Source of the DNA: Acidobacteria bacterium RIFCSPLOWO2_02_FULL_65_29
GTDB lineage: Bacteria > Acidobacteriota > Vicinamibacteria > Vicinamibacterales > CAVVIG01
Direction of reading: 5' to 3'
Length of the DNA: 49,669 nucleotides
NCBI GenBank assembly: GCA_001767435.1
Contig: MEKT01000198.1
Span: 1-49,669, forward strand
Shown: positions 8,054 through 17,455 of the stretch, one piece after another
Layout: each line of letters opens with the position of its first letter
How positions within the stretch are numbered: position 1 is the first letter of the stretch
Notes under the pieces: model-generated
What the model was told of the DNA's origin: nothing
What the model saw: only the letters and a program-made list of their open reading frames with translations
The model's database searches: none
Program-made: the position numbers and the translations under genes

Positions 8054-9040
8054 ATGGCGAGAAGGATATCAGTCGGAATCGTTGCCGCCGTCGTCCTGGC
8101 GATGGCGAATATCGAGACCCCCGCAGTGCAGCAGGCGTCTCCACCGGACCAAACCGTTACCGCGGAACAGTACGAACAATGGAAGAAGGACCTGTCCAAC
8201 TGGGGCCGGTGGGGGAAGGACGACGAGGTCGGCACGGTCAACCTCATCACCCCGGCCAAGCGGAAACAGGCGGCCGCTCTGGTGAAGGACGGGGTTTCGG
8301 TGTCGCTGGCCGCGGATCCCGACACCGAGAAAGCCGTCGACAATCAGAACCCGTACGAACATGCCATGCTGGGCATCGGCTCGGATCGATGGGGTGTCGC
8401 CTACCACGGCGTGGCGCACACGCACCTCGATTCGCTGGCCCACATCAACGCGAACGGCGTGTTCTACAACGGCTACAAGCCGGATCCCGAAGAGGTGAAA
8501 AAAGCGAACCGGCATTTCAAGAATTCGATTGACCGGTTGAAGAGCGGCGTGTTCACGCGGGGCGTTCTCATCGACATCCCGCGGCTGAAAGGGGTGCCGT
8601 ATCTCGAGCAAGGCACGCCGATCTACGTTGCGGACCTCGAGGCCTGGGAGAAACGGGCAGGCGTCAGAGTCGGGGCGGGCGACGCGCTGTTCATCCGCAC
8701 CGGCGTCTGGGCGAGGCGAAAGGCGGCCGGCCCGTACGCGCGGGGCCGGAACGCCCGGGATGCCGGCCTCGATCCCTCGGTCATCCCGTGGTTGAAGCGA
8801 CGCGATGTTGCGATCATGGGCAGCGACCACCCGCAATACGTGTCGCCGTCGGCGATTACGGCTGCCGCGCACGATTTCTCCCTGGTGTACCTCGGGATCC
8901 ACCTGCTGGACAACTGCGACCTCGAGGCGCTCGGCGAAGCGGCGGCTGCGCGGAAGCGATGGGACTTTCTGCTCACGATGGCTCCTATTCCGGTGGTCGG
9001 GGGAACGGGTTCTCCGATCAATCCGATCGCCACCTTCTAG
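8054..9040 (+). CDS. Cyclase-family metal-dependent hydrolase (kynurenine-formamidase-like)
   Basis: This is a 328-residue protein of the cyclase / arylformamidase family, which hydrolyses amide or ester bonds with a metal held by an HxxxH/D cluster. The signature is HGVAHTHLDSLAHI at about residues 118-131. An N-terminal segment (residues 6-28) looks like a signal peptide, so it is probably exported. ATG 8054 is preceded by GGAGGA. Known members act on N-formylkynurenine, isatin or creatinine-like substrates; nothing here selects one. It precedes the TonB-receptor block by about 140 nt and could belong to it, but the gap suggests a separate promoter. Confidence 0.88.
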   Translation: MARRISVGIVAAVVLAMANIETPAVQQASPPDQTVTAEQYEQWKKDLSNWGRWGKDDEVGTVNLITPAKRKQAAALVKDGVSVSLAADPDTEKAVDNQNPYEHAMLGIGSDRWGVAYHGVAHTHLDSLAHINANGVFYNGYKPDPEEVKKANRHFKNSIDRLKSGVFTRGVLIDIPRLKGVPYLEQGTPIYVADLEAWEKRAGVRVGAGDALFIRTGVWARRKAAGPYARGRNARDAGLDPSVIPWLKRRDVAIMGSDHPQYVSPSAITAAAHDFSLVYLGIHLLDNCDLEALGEAAAARKRWDFLLTMAPIPVVGGTGSPINPIATF

Positions 9041-9182
9041 GTTCATGAGCGTCATCGTCGCGCTTGACGGGGTTGACCCGACAAGCGACACTCATCTCGT
9101 TTCCGTCAACAAAGGGCCGCGTGTGGAGACGCGTGTCGTGGTTTGAGCGTTCAAGCCAGGTTTGCATTTCAAAGGGGGCGAC

Positions 9183-12104
9183 ATGGAGCGTCGGCAATGG
9201 ACAACTCGGATCATCGTCGGCCTCGCAAGCCTTCTGCTGCTGCCATCGACGGGAGCAGGGCAGGCGGCGAGCGGCCTGACAGGAGTTGTGCGAGACACCA
9301 CCGGCGGCGTGCTACCGGGCGTGACGGTGGAAGCCGCCAGTCCCGCGCTGATCGAGAAAGTCCGAGTGGGCGTGACCGACGATCAGGGCCGCTACAACAT
9401 CATCGACCTGCGGCCGGGCGTGTACACCGTCACCTTCAGCCTGGCCGGTTTCAGTACGGTGAGGCGCGAGGGCATCGAGCTCCCGGCCGCGTTCACGGCT
9501 ACCGTCAACGGGGACCTGCGTGTGGGCAGCGTCGAAGAGACGATCACCGTTTCCGGGCAGGCTCCTACGGTAGACATGCAGAGCGTGCTCCGGCAAAACG
9601 TGCTCTCGACCGAGCTGATGGACTCGCTCCCCAGCCTCCGGACGCCGCAGAGCTTTGTCCCGTTCATCCCGGGAGTCCAGGGAGGTCTTGGCCAGATTGG
9701 GCGCGATACTGCCGCACTGTCCATCAACGGGGGGCGCACCGGTGAAGCCAACGTCGGCCTCGACGGCGTCGCCGACCATACGTTGCAGGGCGCGGGTGGC
9801 GGAGCCTTCACTTACTACATCAACCAGGCCATGGTGCAGGAGGTGGCCGTCTCGATCGGGGGCCATTCGGCCGAGCAAGGGGCCGCCGGAATCTTCACGA
9901 ACCTCATTCCCAAAGAAGGGGGCAACCGGTTCTCGGGAATGCTCTTCTATGGGTATGGGAACGAGAGCCTGCAGTCGGACAACCTGACCGACGCGCTGCG
10001 GGCCAAAGGTCTGACCGCCGTCAACTCGCTCAAGAAAATCTGGGACGTCAACCCCGCCTGGGGTGGGCCGATCGTTCAGGACAAACTCTGGTTCTTCAAT
10101 GCCTTTCGCAATTGGGGATCGGTGAACTATCTGGCTGGCCTGTATTTCAATGCGACGCCCCTGGCTTGGACCTACACACCTGATAGGAGCCGCCAGGCCG
10201 TCACCGAAGTCTGGGACAAGAGTGTCAATCTCCGATTGACGTGGCAGGCGTCCCAGAGGAACAAGATTGGCCTGTTCTGGGATCACCAGCCGCACTGCAC
10301 GTGCCACCGGAACTTCAGCGCGACGGTCTCGCCCGAGGCGACACAATTCGGGTTGTGGAAGCCGAACGGCTTCCGGCAGGCCAGTTGGAAATACACCGCC
10401 AGCAGCCGACTCTATGTCGAAGCCAGCATCTCGCAGACCTTCTCGAATTGGAAGACGAACCCGCAGAGACTGGGGCTCGATCAGGCCGTGGCCGAGGACA
10501 CGATCTCGGTGACGGCGCAGCAGGGACCTGTCACGGTGTACCGAGCCGCGACCGATTTCGGCGATAACATCAACTTCCCGATCACCCAGAAGGCGTCGGT
10601 CGCCTACGTCACTGGTTCGCATTCCTTCAAGACCGGCTACAGCCTCTTCGGAGGCACGCGCCGAAATATCAGCCACAGAGGCCAGTCGATCTCGTATCGG
10701 GTCGGTAACTCGACCACCGGTGTGTTCAACCTGCTCACGCAGTGGGCGACACCGTATGAAGTGAAGAACGAGCTGCTGGACCTGGGGATCTTCGTCCAGG
10801 ACCAGTGGACCGTCCGGCGCCTGACGCTCAACCTCGGGCTCCGCTACGATTATGCCAGTGGGAGTGTACCGGCCCAGTCGTTGCCGGCGACCAGGTTCCT
10901 GCCCGCGCGCAGCTTCCAGCCCGTGAGCGATATTCCGAAGTGGCACGATCTGTCGCCGCGGCTTGGCGGAGTGTACGACCTGTTCGGCGACGGCAAGACC
11001 GCCCTCAAGGGACACCTGTCGCGGTACACGGCCGGGGCGACGCTCGGCATCACCCAGGCGCTCAACCCGATCGCCGCATCGGTCCTGAGCACTACCCGAA
11101 CCTGGGGCGATTCGAACGGCAACGCCTTCCCCGACTGCAACCTTCTGAGCCCCGATGCGAACGGCGAGTGCGGGGGGATGAACAATCGGGCCTTCGGCCA
11201 GCCCAATGCCAGGGTGACGCGCTATGACGATGACGTGCTGGCTGGCTGGGGCAAGCGCGGCTACAACTGGGAAGGCGCGGCGTCGATTCAGCGCGAGATC
11301 TTCAATGGAACGTCGGTCACCTTTGGCTACCTGCGGCGCTGGTACGGCAACTTCACCGTGACCGACAACCTGGACTGGGAGCCGGCAGACTACGAGACGT
11401 ACTGCATCGCGGCTCCGTCCGGTTCGGGCCTGCCAGGCGGTGGCGGCTATCAGGTCTGCGACCTCTGGGATATCAAACAGGACAAATTCGGCCGGGTGAA
11501 CGACTTCGTGACCTTCGCGGAGAATTTCGGCACCCAGCGCGAGGTGTTCGACGCGTTCGACCTGACGCTCAGCTCGCGTTTCGGGAGCGGCGCACAGCTG
11601 TCCGGCGGGCTGAACAGCGGGCGCACGACGCTCGATAGTTGCTTTGTCGTCGACTCTCCCACTCAGCGGTTCTGCAAGACTGTGACCCCGTTCATCGATC
11701 AGTTCAAGCTGCTCGGCTCGTACCCGTTGCCGTGGAACTTTCAGCTGAGCGGCGTCATCCAGAGCGTGGCCGGCCCTCAGATCACGGCGAACTTCGTCGC
11801 AGGCAACGCCTTGATTCGCCCCACGCTGAACCGCAATCTCTCGGCGGGCCCGAACGCCAACGTCACGGTCAACCTCATCGAGCCGGGTACGAGCTACGCT
11901 GATCGTGCGACGAATGTCGACCTCCGTCTCGGACGGCGATTCCGGCTAGGGGTTGCGCGCATCATGGGCAGCGTTGAACTGTTCAACGTGTTCAACAGCA
12001 GCGGAATCCTTTCGCACCAGGTCACGTATCCGACGAACTGGCAGCGTCCGACGAACATCCTGGTCGGGCGCTGGATGAAGTTCGGAGTCCAGGTGGATTT
12101 CTGA
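9183..12104 (+). CDS. TonB-dependent outer-membrane receptor with carboxypeptidase-like N-domain
   Basis: This is a 973-residue outer-membrane transporter. A signal peptide (1-28) is followed by a carboxypeptidase-regulatory-like beta-sandwich (about 32-115: LTGVVRDTTGGVLPGVTVEA ... GRYNIIDLRPGVYTV). Next comes a plug domain (about 125-250, LDGVADHTLQG, GIFTNLIPKEGGN) and a long beta-barrel ending in the typical aromatic terminus VQVDF. This architecture is abundant in Acidobacteriota and Bacteroidota for uptake of large organic substrates. ATG 9183 has AAGGGGG upstream. It heads a co-directional group with NIPSNAP, NTF2-like, ankyrin, DUF1592 and DUF1552 proteins, which suggests uptake followed by periplasmic oxidation. 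The ligand is unknown. Confidence 0.95.
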   Translation: MERRQWTTRIIVGLASLLLLPSTGAGQAASGLTGVVRDTTGGVLPGVTVEAASPALIEKVRVGVTDDQGRYNIIDLRPGVYTVTFSLAGFSTVRREGIELPAAFTATVNGDLRVGSVEETITVSGQAPTVDMQSVLRQNVLSTELMDSLPSLRTPQSFVPFIPGVQGGLGQIGRDTAALSINGGRTGEANVGLDGVADHTLQGAGGGAFTYYINQAMVQEVAVSIGGHSAEQGAAGIFTNLIPKEGGNRFSGMLFYGYGNESLQSDNLTDALRAKGLTAVNSLKKIWDVNPAWGGPIVQDKLWFFNAFRNWGSVNYLAGLYFNATPLAWTYTPDRSRQAVTEVWDKSVNLRLTWQASQRNKIGLFWDHQPHCTCHRNFSATVSPEATQFGLWKPNGFRQASWKYTASSRLYVEASISQTFSNWKTNPQRLGLDQAVAEDTISVTAQQGPVTVYRAATDFGDNINFPITQKASVAYVTGSHSFKTGYSLFGGTRRNISHRGQSISYRVGNSTTGVFNLLTQWATPYEVKNELLDLGIFVQDQWTVRRLTLNLGLRYDYASGSVPAQSLPATRFLPARSFQPVSDIPKWHDLSPRLGGVYDLFGDGKTALKGHLSRYTAGATLGITQALNPIAASVLSTTRTWGDSNGNAFPDCNLLSPDANGECGGMNNRAFGQPNARVTRYDDDVLAGWGKRGYNWEGAASIQREIFNGTSVTFGYLRRWYGNFTVTDNLDWEPADYETYCIAAPSGSGLPGGGGYQVCDLWDIKQDKFGRVNDFVTFAENFGTQREVFDAFDLTLSSRFGSGAQLSGGLNSGRTTLDSCFVVDSPTQRFCKTVTPFIDQFKLLGSYPLPWNFQLSGVIQSVAGPQITANFVAGNALIRPTLNRNLSAGPNANVTVNLIEPGTSYADRATNVDLRLGRRFRLGVARIMGSVELFNVFNSSGILSHQVTYPTNWQRPTNILVGRWMKFGVQVDF

Positions 12105-12131
12105 TGGATCGGTGAAAAAGGAGCGTACTCA

Positions 12132-12587
12132 ATGTTGAAGTGGAAGATTCTGGCGTGCCTGGGTGTCGCGTGCGGCGTCGGCGGCGTCGGCTGGGGCTAC
12201 GCGCAGCAGCAACAGAACACCGGCTTTTTCGAGCTGCGGATCTACACGGCCCTGCCCGGCAAGCGAGATGCACTCGCCGCACGCTTCGCGAACAGAACAG
12301 CCGCCATTTACGCGCGGCACGGCATCACGAACGTGGGCTATTGGATTCCACAGACGTCGGATCCCGAGGCCGGCATTTCGGCCGAAAACACGTTTATCTA
12401 CATGCGTGGGTACCCGTCGCGGGAAGAGCGCGACAAGCGTTTGAAAGCGGCGCACGATGATCCGGAGTTCGGGGAAGTCGTGACCACCCAGGAACGGAAT
12501 CCCGTGACGAAGCTGATTCAACGCGTCGACTCGGCCGATCTGGTGCCGAATACGACGAAGTGGTCGGCCATCACCGTTACGCCGTAA
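12132..12587 (+). CDS. Exported NIPSNAP-family protein
   Basis: This is a 151-residue protein. A signal peptide occupies about residues 1-25, then a dimeric alpha-beta barrel of the NIPSNAP type begins with FFELRIYTALPGKRDAL. The family is found next to oxidative and degradative genes, but its biochemical role is poorly known. ATG 12132 follows AAGGAG at 8 nt. It is 27 nt downstream of the TonB receptor and is probably cotranscribed. Export of a NIPSNAP domain fits a periplasmic job on the imported substrate (inference). Confidence 0.88.
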   Translation: MLKWKILACLGVACGVGGVGWGYAQQQQNTGFFELRIYTALPGKRDALAARFANRTAAIYARHGITNVGYWIPQTSDPEAGISAENTFIYMRGYPSREERDKRLKAAHDDPEFGEVVTTQERNPVTKLIQRVDSADLVPNTTKWSAITVTP

Positions 12588-12612
12588 GTCACGTTGCACT
12601 TGCGAGGACGCC

Positions 12613-13164
12613 ATGCATGTCCGTCTGATCGTCACGACGTTGTTTGTCATCACCACGTCGATGTCTGCGCAGCAGCCGCCGGAAGGGACTGCCCGGTCGG
12701 CGGGTACATCGGCCGAGCTAGCTCCGCCAACTCCTGCCGAGGCCGCCGCGATCGCCGAGGTCCTGTCTTTCGAGAAGACCATGGAAGAAGCCGTCGTACG
12801 GGGCGACGTCGCATTTCTGGCAACGATCCTGCCCGCCGATTTCCGGTTCACACATGGCGATGGCTGGACCTCCGGTGGCGCCCCTCTTCGCGTGGACAAC
12901 AAGGAGGCGTGGCTCGCGGCCGTCGGGAAGCGGCCGTACCTGACGCGGGATCTCGACGCGGTGAACGTCGAGCTGCACGGCGACATCGCGATTACGTACG
13001 GACGATACAAGATGAAGCAGACGTCCTCGCCCAACAGGGGCGACACGTCCGTCTGGTTCGAGAGGGTCTACGCCAAGCGGAATGGCAAGTGGATGTACCT
13101 GTCCCACCGTACCGTGCATGGTCCGCTTCGCGACGAGGGCCAGGCGTCCACCAGCGCGCGGTGA
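12613..13164 (+). CDS. Exported NTF2-like (DUF4440) protein
   Basis: This is a 183-residue protein with a signal peptide (1-18) and an NTF2-like cone fold: long first helix EAAAIAEVLSFEKTMEEAVVRGD, then FLATILPADFRFTHGDG, and the terminal strands GDIAITYGRYKM and TSVWFERVYAKRNGKWMYLSHR. This matches DUF4440 / SnoaL-like proteins, which can be isomerases, hydratases or binding proteins. No catalytic residue can be assigned. It lies 25 nt after the NIPSNAP gene, with GCGAGGA as ribosome site, in the same operon. Confidence 0.85.
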   Translation: MHVRLIVTTLFVITTSMSAQQPPEGTARSAGTSAELAPPTPAEAAAIAEVLSFEKTMEEAVVRGDVAFLATILPADFRFTHGDGWTSGGAPLRVDNKEAWLAAVGKRPYLTRDLDAVNVELHGDIAITYGRYKMKQTSSPNRGDTSVWFERVYAKRNGKWMYLSHRTVHGPLRDEGQASTSAR

Positions 13165-13167
13165 GTC

Positions 13168-13187
13168 GGCCGGTTTGGTGACCGGCC
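13168..13187 (+). terminator. Stable hairpin after the NTF2-like gene
   Basis: A 7-bp stem GGCCGGT / ACCGGCC with loop TTGGTG starts 3 nt past the stop codon. There is no T-run, so it may be a Rho-assisted or attenuating structure that divides the TonB-receptor group from the ankyrin / DUF1592 group. Confidence 0.45.
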
Positions 13188-13313
13188 TCAACTCAGTGGC
13201 GCGTCACCGAGACTTAGCGTGTGGAGCTGCCTGAAATCAGGGATTTACCGAGAGACAAGCCCGGCTAAGGTTTGGCGACTGGGGGCGGTGTCCGAGAGAG
13301 CGCGAGGAGCGAA

Positions 13314-14831
13314 ATGAGCAGCAAGTCGGCCCTTCCGGCAGGATTCGTCATCCTGCTGATTTCCTTCAGCAGCCTCGCGGCTCTCGCCGCCGACCAGCGG
13401 CTCATCCAGGCCGTGCGGCGCGGATCGATGGAGACGGCGCGCGAGCTGATCAAGCAGCGCATCGAGGTGAACGCTCCGCAATCCGATGGCACGACGGCGC
13501 TGCACTGGGCCGTCGAGGTCGACAACCGCGAGATGGTGTCGCTGCTCGTCGGCGCTGGTGCGGATGTGAATGTCGCCAGCGACTTCGGTGTGACGCCTCT
13601 GGCGCTGGCCAGCAGAAACGGCAGCGCGGCCATCGTCAGCATTCTGTTGCGGGCCGGCGCCAACGTGAACACGGCGCTGCGGACGGGAGAAACGCCGCTC
13701 ATGACGGCCGCACGCACTGGACGTGCAGAGGTCGTGGACGCGCTGCTGGAAGCCGGTGCCAATCTGAATGCCAAGGAACCCGAAGCCGGTCAGACGGCCC
13801 TGATGTGGGCGATTGCCGAGGGACATACCGAGGTCGTGCGTACGTTGATCACGCACGGAGCGAATGTGCGCGAAGCGTCGCGGCGCGGCTTCACACCACT
13901 GCTGTTCGCGGCGCGCAACGGCGACGTCGAGACGACGCGGGCGTTGCTCGCCGCTGGCATCGACGTGAACGACGCCTCTGGCGACGGCACGACGGCGTTG
14001 ACGATTGCCACGATTCGGAGTCAAGTCGCCTACGCGAAATTCTTGCTCGATCTGGGGGCCGATCCGAACAAGGGTCCAGGGTTCACGCCGATCCACTGGG
14101 TCGTTGGTGATTGGGACGTCGAGCTCGCCGGCGACAAGACGCATGTGAGGCCCGAAGGGACGGAGTGGGACCTCACGCTGCCGCTGAAAGGAAAGGCCCG
14201 GCTGGACTACCTGACGTTGCTGCTCGATCGCGGCGCCGACGTGAACGCCAAAGCCCAGTCGACGCCCCGCGTCGCGGTGGGTACGGGTGGGGGCGGTCGT
14301 GGTGGCGGCGGTCGCGGCGGGAAGACCGAAGGCGCGACGGCGTTCTTCATGGCCGCCCAGTTGGCTGATGTTCCCCTGATGCGGTTTCTTCTTTCGAAGG
14401 GCGCTGATCCGCTGGCGAGGACCGCTCGAAATGTGTCGCCGTTGATGGCCGCCGCGGGCGTCGACTCCAATACGGAGATCGGCTATACCGGCGTCGCCGA
14501 GGCCGACGCGGTGGAAGCGATCAAGCTCTGCCTCGAGCTGGGCGACGATGTCCACACGGTCAGCACGTACGGCGAGAACGCGCTGCACGGTGCGGCGTAC
14601 CGGGGAAACGCGGGCTCGAACAAGATCGCCCAGTTGTTCCTGGATCGCGGCGTCCAAGTCAACGTGATCAACAAGCGGGGCTGGTCGCCCGTGACGCTGG
14701 CCGAAGGGATCTACACGAACAACAGCAATAGTCGGAATCCCGATCTCGAGCGTCTCCTGCTCGAGCACGGCGGTCGGCCCAGTCCGCCCGGCATCGAACG
14801 CGACGCGTACGCGGTCATTGTCGAGCGCTAG
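13314..14831 (+). CDS. Exported ankyrin-repeat protein
   Basis: This is a 505-residue protein with a signal peptide (about 1-26, VILLISFSSLAALAA) and about ten ankyrin repeats, with motifs such as GTTALHWAVEVDNREMVSLL and GADVNVASDFGVTPLALA. A Gly/Arg-rich insert (GTGGGGRGGGGRGGK, about 323-337) breaks the array. Exported ankyrin proteins beside DUF1592/DUF1552 genes probably act as protein-binding scaffolds in the periplasm; the partner is unknown. ATG 13314 has GAGGAG 4 nt upstream, which decides against the earlier start at 13272. The DUF1592 gene begins 13 nt after its stop, so the two are almost certainly cotranscribed. Confidence 0.92.
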   Translation: MSSKSALPAGFVILLISFSSLAALAADQRLIQAVRRGSMETARELIKQRIEVNAPQSDGTTALHWAVEVDNREMVSLLVGAGADVNVASDFGVTPLALASRNGSAAIVSILLRAGANVNTALRTGETPLMTAARTGRAEVVDALLEAGANLNAKEPEAGQTALMWAIAEGHTEVVRTLITHGANVREASRRGFTPLLFAARNGDVETTRALLAAGIDVNDASGDGTTALTIATIRSQVAYAKFLLDLGADPNKGPGFTPIHWVVGDWDVELAGDKTHVRPEGTEWDLTLPLKGKARLDYLTLLLDRGADVNAKAQSTPRVAVGTGGGGRGGGGRGGKTEGATAFFMAAQLADVPLMRFLLSKGADPLARTARNVSPLMAAAGVDSNTEIGYTGVAEADAVEAIKLCLELGDDVHTVSTYGENALHGAAYRGNAGSNKIAQLFLDRGVQVNVINKRGWSPVTLAEGIYTNNSNSRNPDLERLLLEHGGRPSPPGIERDAYAVIVER

Positions 14832-14844
14832 CACAGGTGGGCAC

Positions 14845-17439
14845 ATGACGATGTCATTGAGATCGCGGGCACTTCTTGCTGCGGTTGCTGGAATCGGGCT
14901 CACTGCAGTTGGCGTCGCTCGCTCGGAACGGGGTATCGGCGCGGTGGCTGCCGCATCATCCTCCGCGACGCTCTCGGCGTCAGCCCGGATCGCGGCACCC
15001 GTGATCGCCCAGGCGTCGACGTCCGCCCGCCAGACGTCGGCTGTGCCGTTCGACCGCGCGTTCCTCGATCGGTATTGCGTGAGCTGCCACAACGAAAAGC
15101 TGAAAGCAGCGGGCAAGGCGTCGGCCAACCTCGCGCTGGACGAGAAAGGTCTCGACCAGATCGGCGAGCACGCCGAGGTCTGGGAGAAGGTCGTGCTCAA
15201 GCTGCGCAGCCGCGAAATGCCGCCGCCAGGATCGCGCCGGCCCGATGAAGCCGCCTACGCCGGGGCCGTGAGGTCACTCGAGACGGCCCTCGACGGGGCC
15301 GCCGCCGCCCGTGGAAACGCCGGTCGAATCGCCGTTCATCGTCTGAACCGCTCGGAATATGCGAACGCCGTTCGGGACCTGCTGGCGCTGGAGATCGATG
15401 CGCCGACGCTGCTCAGTCCCGATGAAACCGGCTACGGCTTCGACAACATCGCCGACGTGCTGACCATCTCGCCGGGCCTGCTGGATCGCTACAAGCTCGC
15501 GGCCTGGAAGATCAGCCGGCTGGCGGTTGGCGATCCGACGATCCGGCCGTCCGTCGAAACCTACAAGGTGTCGCGATTCATCGACCAGGACTATCGCGTG
15601 AGCGAGGACCTGCCGTTTGGCTCCCGCGGCGGTTCGGTGATTCATCACAACTTCCCGCTCGATGGAGAGTACGTGCTCCGGATTGGGCTCCAGAGGGCCT
15701 ACGCCGCCAACGTCATCAAGGGTCTTTCCCAACGCGAGGAGATTGACGTCCGGCTGAACGGCGAGCGGCTGAAGCTCTTTGCGATCGGCGGGGAATGCGT
15801 GGGATCCGAGGAGGCTCGGTGCAAGGAATTCCGCCCGAACATCAACGTCGCGTCCGGCGTTCGAGTCCTGCCCGCCGAGTACGACCTGTATGCAGACAAG
15901 GAGCTGGAAGTCCGATTCCCCGCGAAGGCCGGGCCGGCGACACTGCTCGTGTCGTTCGTGGACAAGAGCGCGGTGGCCACGGAGGGCGGCGGACAGGCTC
16001 GAAAGCCGCTGGGCGTCTGGCAGACCGACAACGCGTCCGGCATCATGAGCGTGGACAACGTCCAGATTGAGGGCCCCTTCGACGCGCGCGTGCCGGAAGA
16101 GACGGCGAGCCGCCGTCGGGTCTTCGTCTGTCGGCCGGCCGCGCGCCAGGATGAGGGAGTGTGCGCCAAGCGGATTCTGTCGACGCTGGCGCGGCGCGCG
16201 TATCGGCGGCCGGTGACCGGCAAGGACGTGGACGCGCTGCTTCGCTTCTACGAGAACGGCCGGGGTAAGGGAGGATTCGACCGGGGCATCCAGTTCGCCA
16301 TCGAAGCCGTGCTGATGTCTCCGAACTTCCTGCTTCGCGTGGAGAACGTCCCGGCGCGCTCGACGCCGGGGAGCGCGTATCAGATTGACGACCTCGATTT
16401 GGCCTCACGGCTGTCGTTCTTCCTCTGGAGCTCCCTCCCCGACGAGGAGCTCCTCGACGTGGCGGCCGCGGGGAAGCTCAAGAACGCGCGCGTCCTCGAG
16501 CAACAGGTTCGACGGATGCTGGCCGATCCGAAATCCAGGGCGCTGGTCGACGGTTTCTTCACGCAGTGGCTTTCTCTGCGGGATCTCCAGAACGTGGCGC
16601 CGGATCCGGCCCTGTACCCGGACTTCGAGGAGAACTTGCGGAACGCGTTTCTGGAGGAAACGCTGCTGTTCATCGAAAGCCAGCTGAACGAAGATCACGG
16701 CGCGACCGAGCTGCTGACGGCCAACTACACGTTCCTCAACGAGCGTCTGGCCAAGTTCTACGACGTCCCGCACGTGTATGGCGCCCGATTCCGCCGAGTG
16801 GAACTGACCGATCCGAACCGCGCGGGGTTGCTGGGGCACGCGAGCATCCTCACGGTCACGTCCTATTCGACCAGAACATCGCCGGTCGTTCGCGGGAAAT
16901 GGCTGCTGACCAACATTCTCGGTTCGCCGCCGCCGGCGCCGCCCCCGAACGTGCCCGCGCTCGTCGAGAATGGCGAAGCAGGCGCGGCTCCCTCCTCCGT
17001 GCGCGATCGCATGGCGCAGCACCGCAGCAGCGCGATCTGCGCGAGCTGCCACAGACGCATCGATCCGATGGGCTTTGCGCTCGAGAATTTCAGCGCCATC
17101 GGCAGGTGGCGCACCACCGAGTTCGGGTTGCCGATCGATCCGACGGGTGCGTTCCCGGATGGCACCGAGTTTGCCACGCCGGCCGAGTTCCGAAAGGCGC
17201 TGCTCAAGCAGAGCAGCGAGTTCGTCAGAACCCTGACGACGAAGCTGCTGACGTACGCCGTCGGGCGCGGAGCGACGTACCAGGACATGCCCGCCGTGCG
17301 AGCCATCATGCGGGAGGCCGCATCGAGTGACCATAGGTGGTCGGCGCTGATTCTCGCCGTGGTTCGGAGCGCGCCGTTTCAGATGAATCGGGCGCCCGAG
17401 CCGGAATCAGCACGCGACCGCGTCGCGTCCGCGAGATAA
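14845..17439 (+). CDS. DUF1592/DUF1588/DUF1585 multidomain protein with two CxxCH motifs
   Basis: This is an 864-residue exported protein of the group first noted in Planctomycetes and common in Acidobacteriota. A cytochrome-like N-domain carries CVSCH (about 78-82). It is followed by DUF1587 (RLNRSEYANAVRDLLALEID), an insert, DUF1595 (RRAYRRPVTGKDVDAL), DUF1592 (LASRLSFFLWSSLPDEEL), DUF1588 (RAGLLGHASILTVTSYSTRTSP) and DUF1585 (LTYAVGRGATYQDMP). A second CASCH lies at about 731-735. The two CxxCH motifs imply covalent haem and an electron-transfer or oxidative role; no enzyme activity is established for the family as far as I know. ATG 14845 has AGGTGG upstream. The partner DUF1552 gene follows 16 nt later. 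Confidence 0.93.
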   Translation: MTMSLRSRALLAAVAGIGLTAVGVARSERGIGAVAAASSSATLSASARIAAPVIAQASTSARQTSAVPFDRAFLDRYCVSCHNEKLKAAGKASANLALDEKGLDQIGEHAEVWEKVVLKLRSREMPPPGSRRPDEAAYAGAVRSLETALDGAAAARGNAGRIAVHRLNRSEYANAVRDLLALEIDAPTLLSPDETGYGFDNIADVLTISPGLLDRYKLAAWKISRLAVGDPTIRPSVETYKVSRFIDQDYRVSEDLPFGSRGGSVIHHNFPLDGEYVLRIGLQRAYAANVIKGLSQREEIDVRLNGERLKLFAIGGECVGSEEARCKEFRPNINVASGVRVLPAEYDLYADKELEVRFPAKAGPATLLVSFVDKSAVATEGGGQARKPLGVWQTDNASGIMSVDNVQIEGPFDARVPEETASRRRVFVCRPAARQDEGVCAKRILSTLARRAYRRPVTGKDVDALLRFYENGRGKGGFDRGIQFAIEAVLMSPNFLLRVENVPARSTPGSAYQIDDLDLASRLSFFLWSSLPDEELLDVAAAGKLKNARVLEQQVRRMLADPKSRALVDGFFTQWLSLRDLQNVAPDPALYPDFEENLRNAFLEETLLFIESQLNEDHGATELLTANYTFLNERLAKFYDVPHVYGARFRRVELTDPNRAGLLGHASILTVTSYSTRTSPVVRGKWLLTNILGSPPPAPPPNVPALVENGEAGAAPSSVRDRMAQHRSSAICASCHRRIDPMGFALENFSAIGRWRTTEFGLPIDPTGAFPDGTEFATPAEFRKALLKQSSEFVRTLTTKLLTYAVGRGATYQDMPAVRAIMREAASSDHRWSALILAVVRSAPFQMNRAPEPESARDRVASAR

Positions 17440-17455
17440 GGAAAGGTTGGACACC

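Noticed and set aside
9062-9090. TTGACG/TTGACC hexamers as promoter of the TonB receptor
   Set aside because: No acceptable -10 at 16-19 nt downstream.
8069-9091. 340-codon minus-strand frame opposite the cyclase gene
   Set aside because: The plus strand has the family motif, signal peptide and ribosome site; the minus frame has none.
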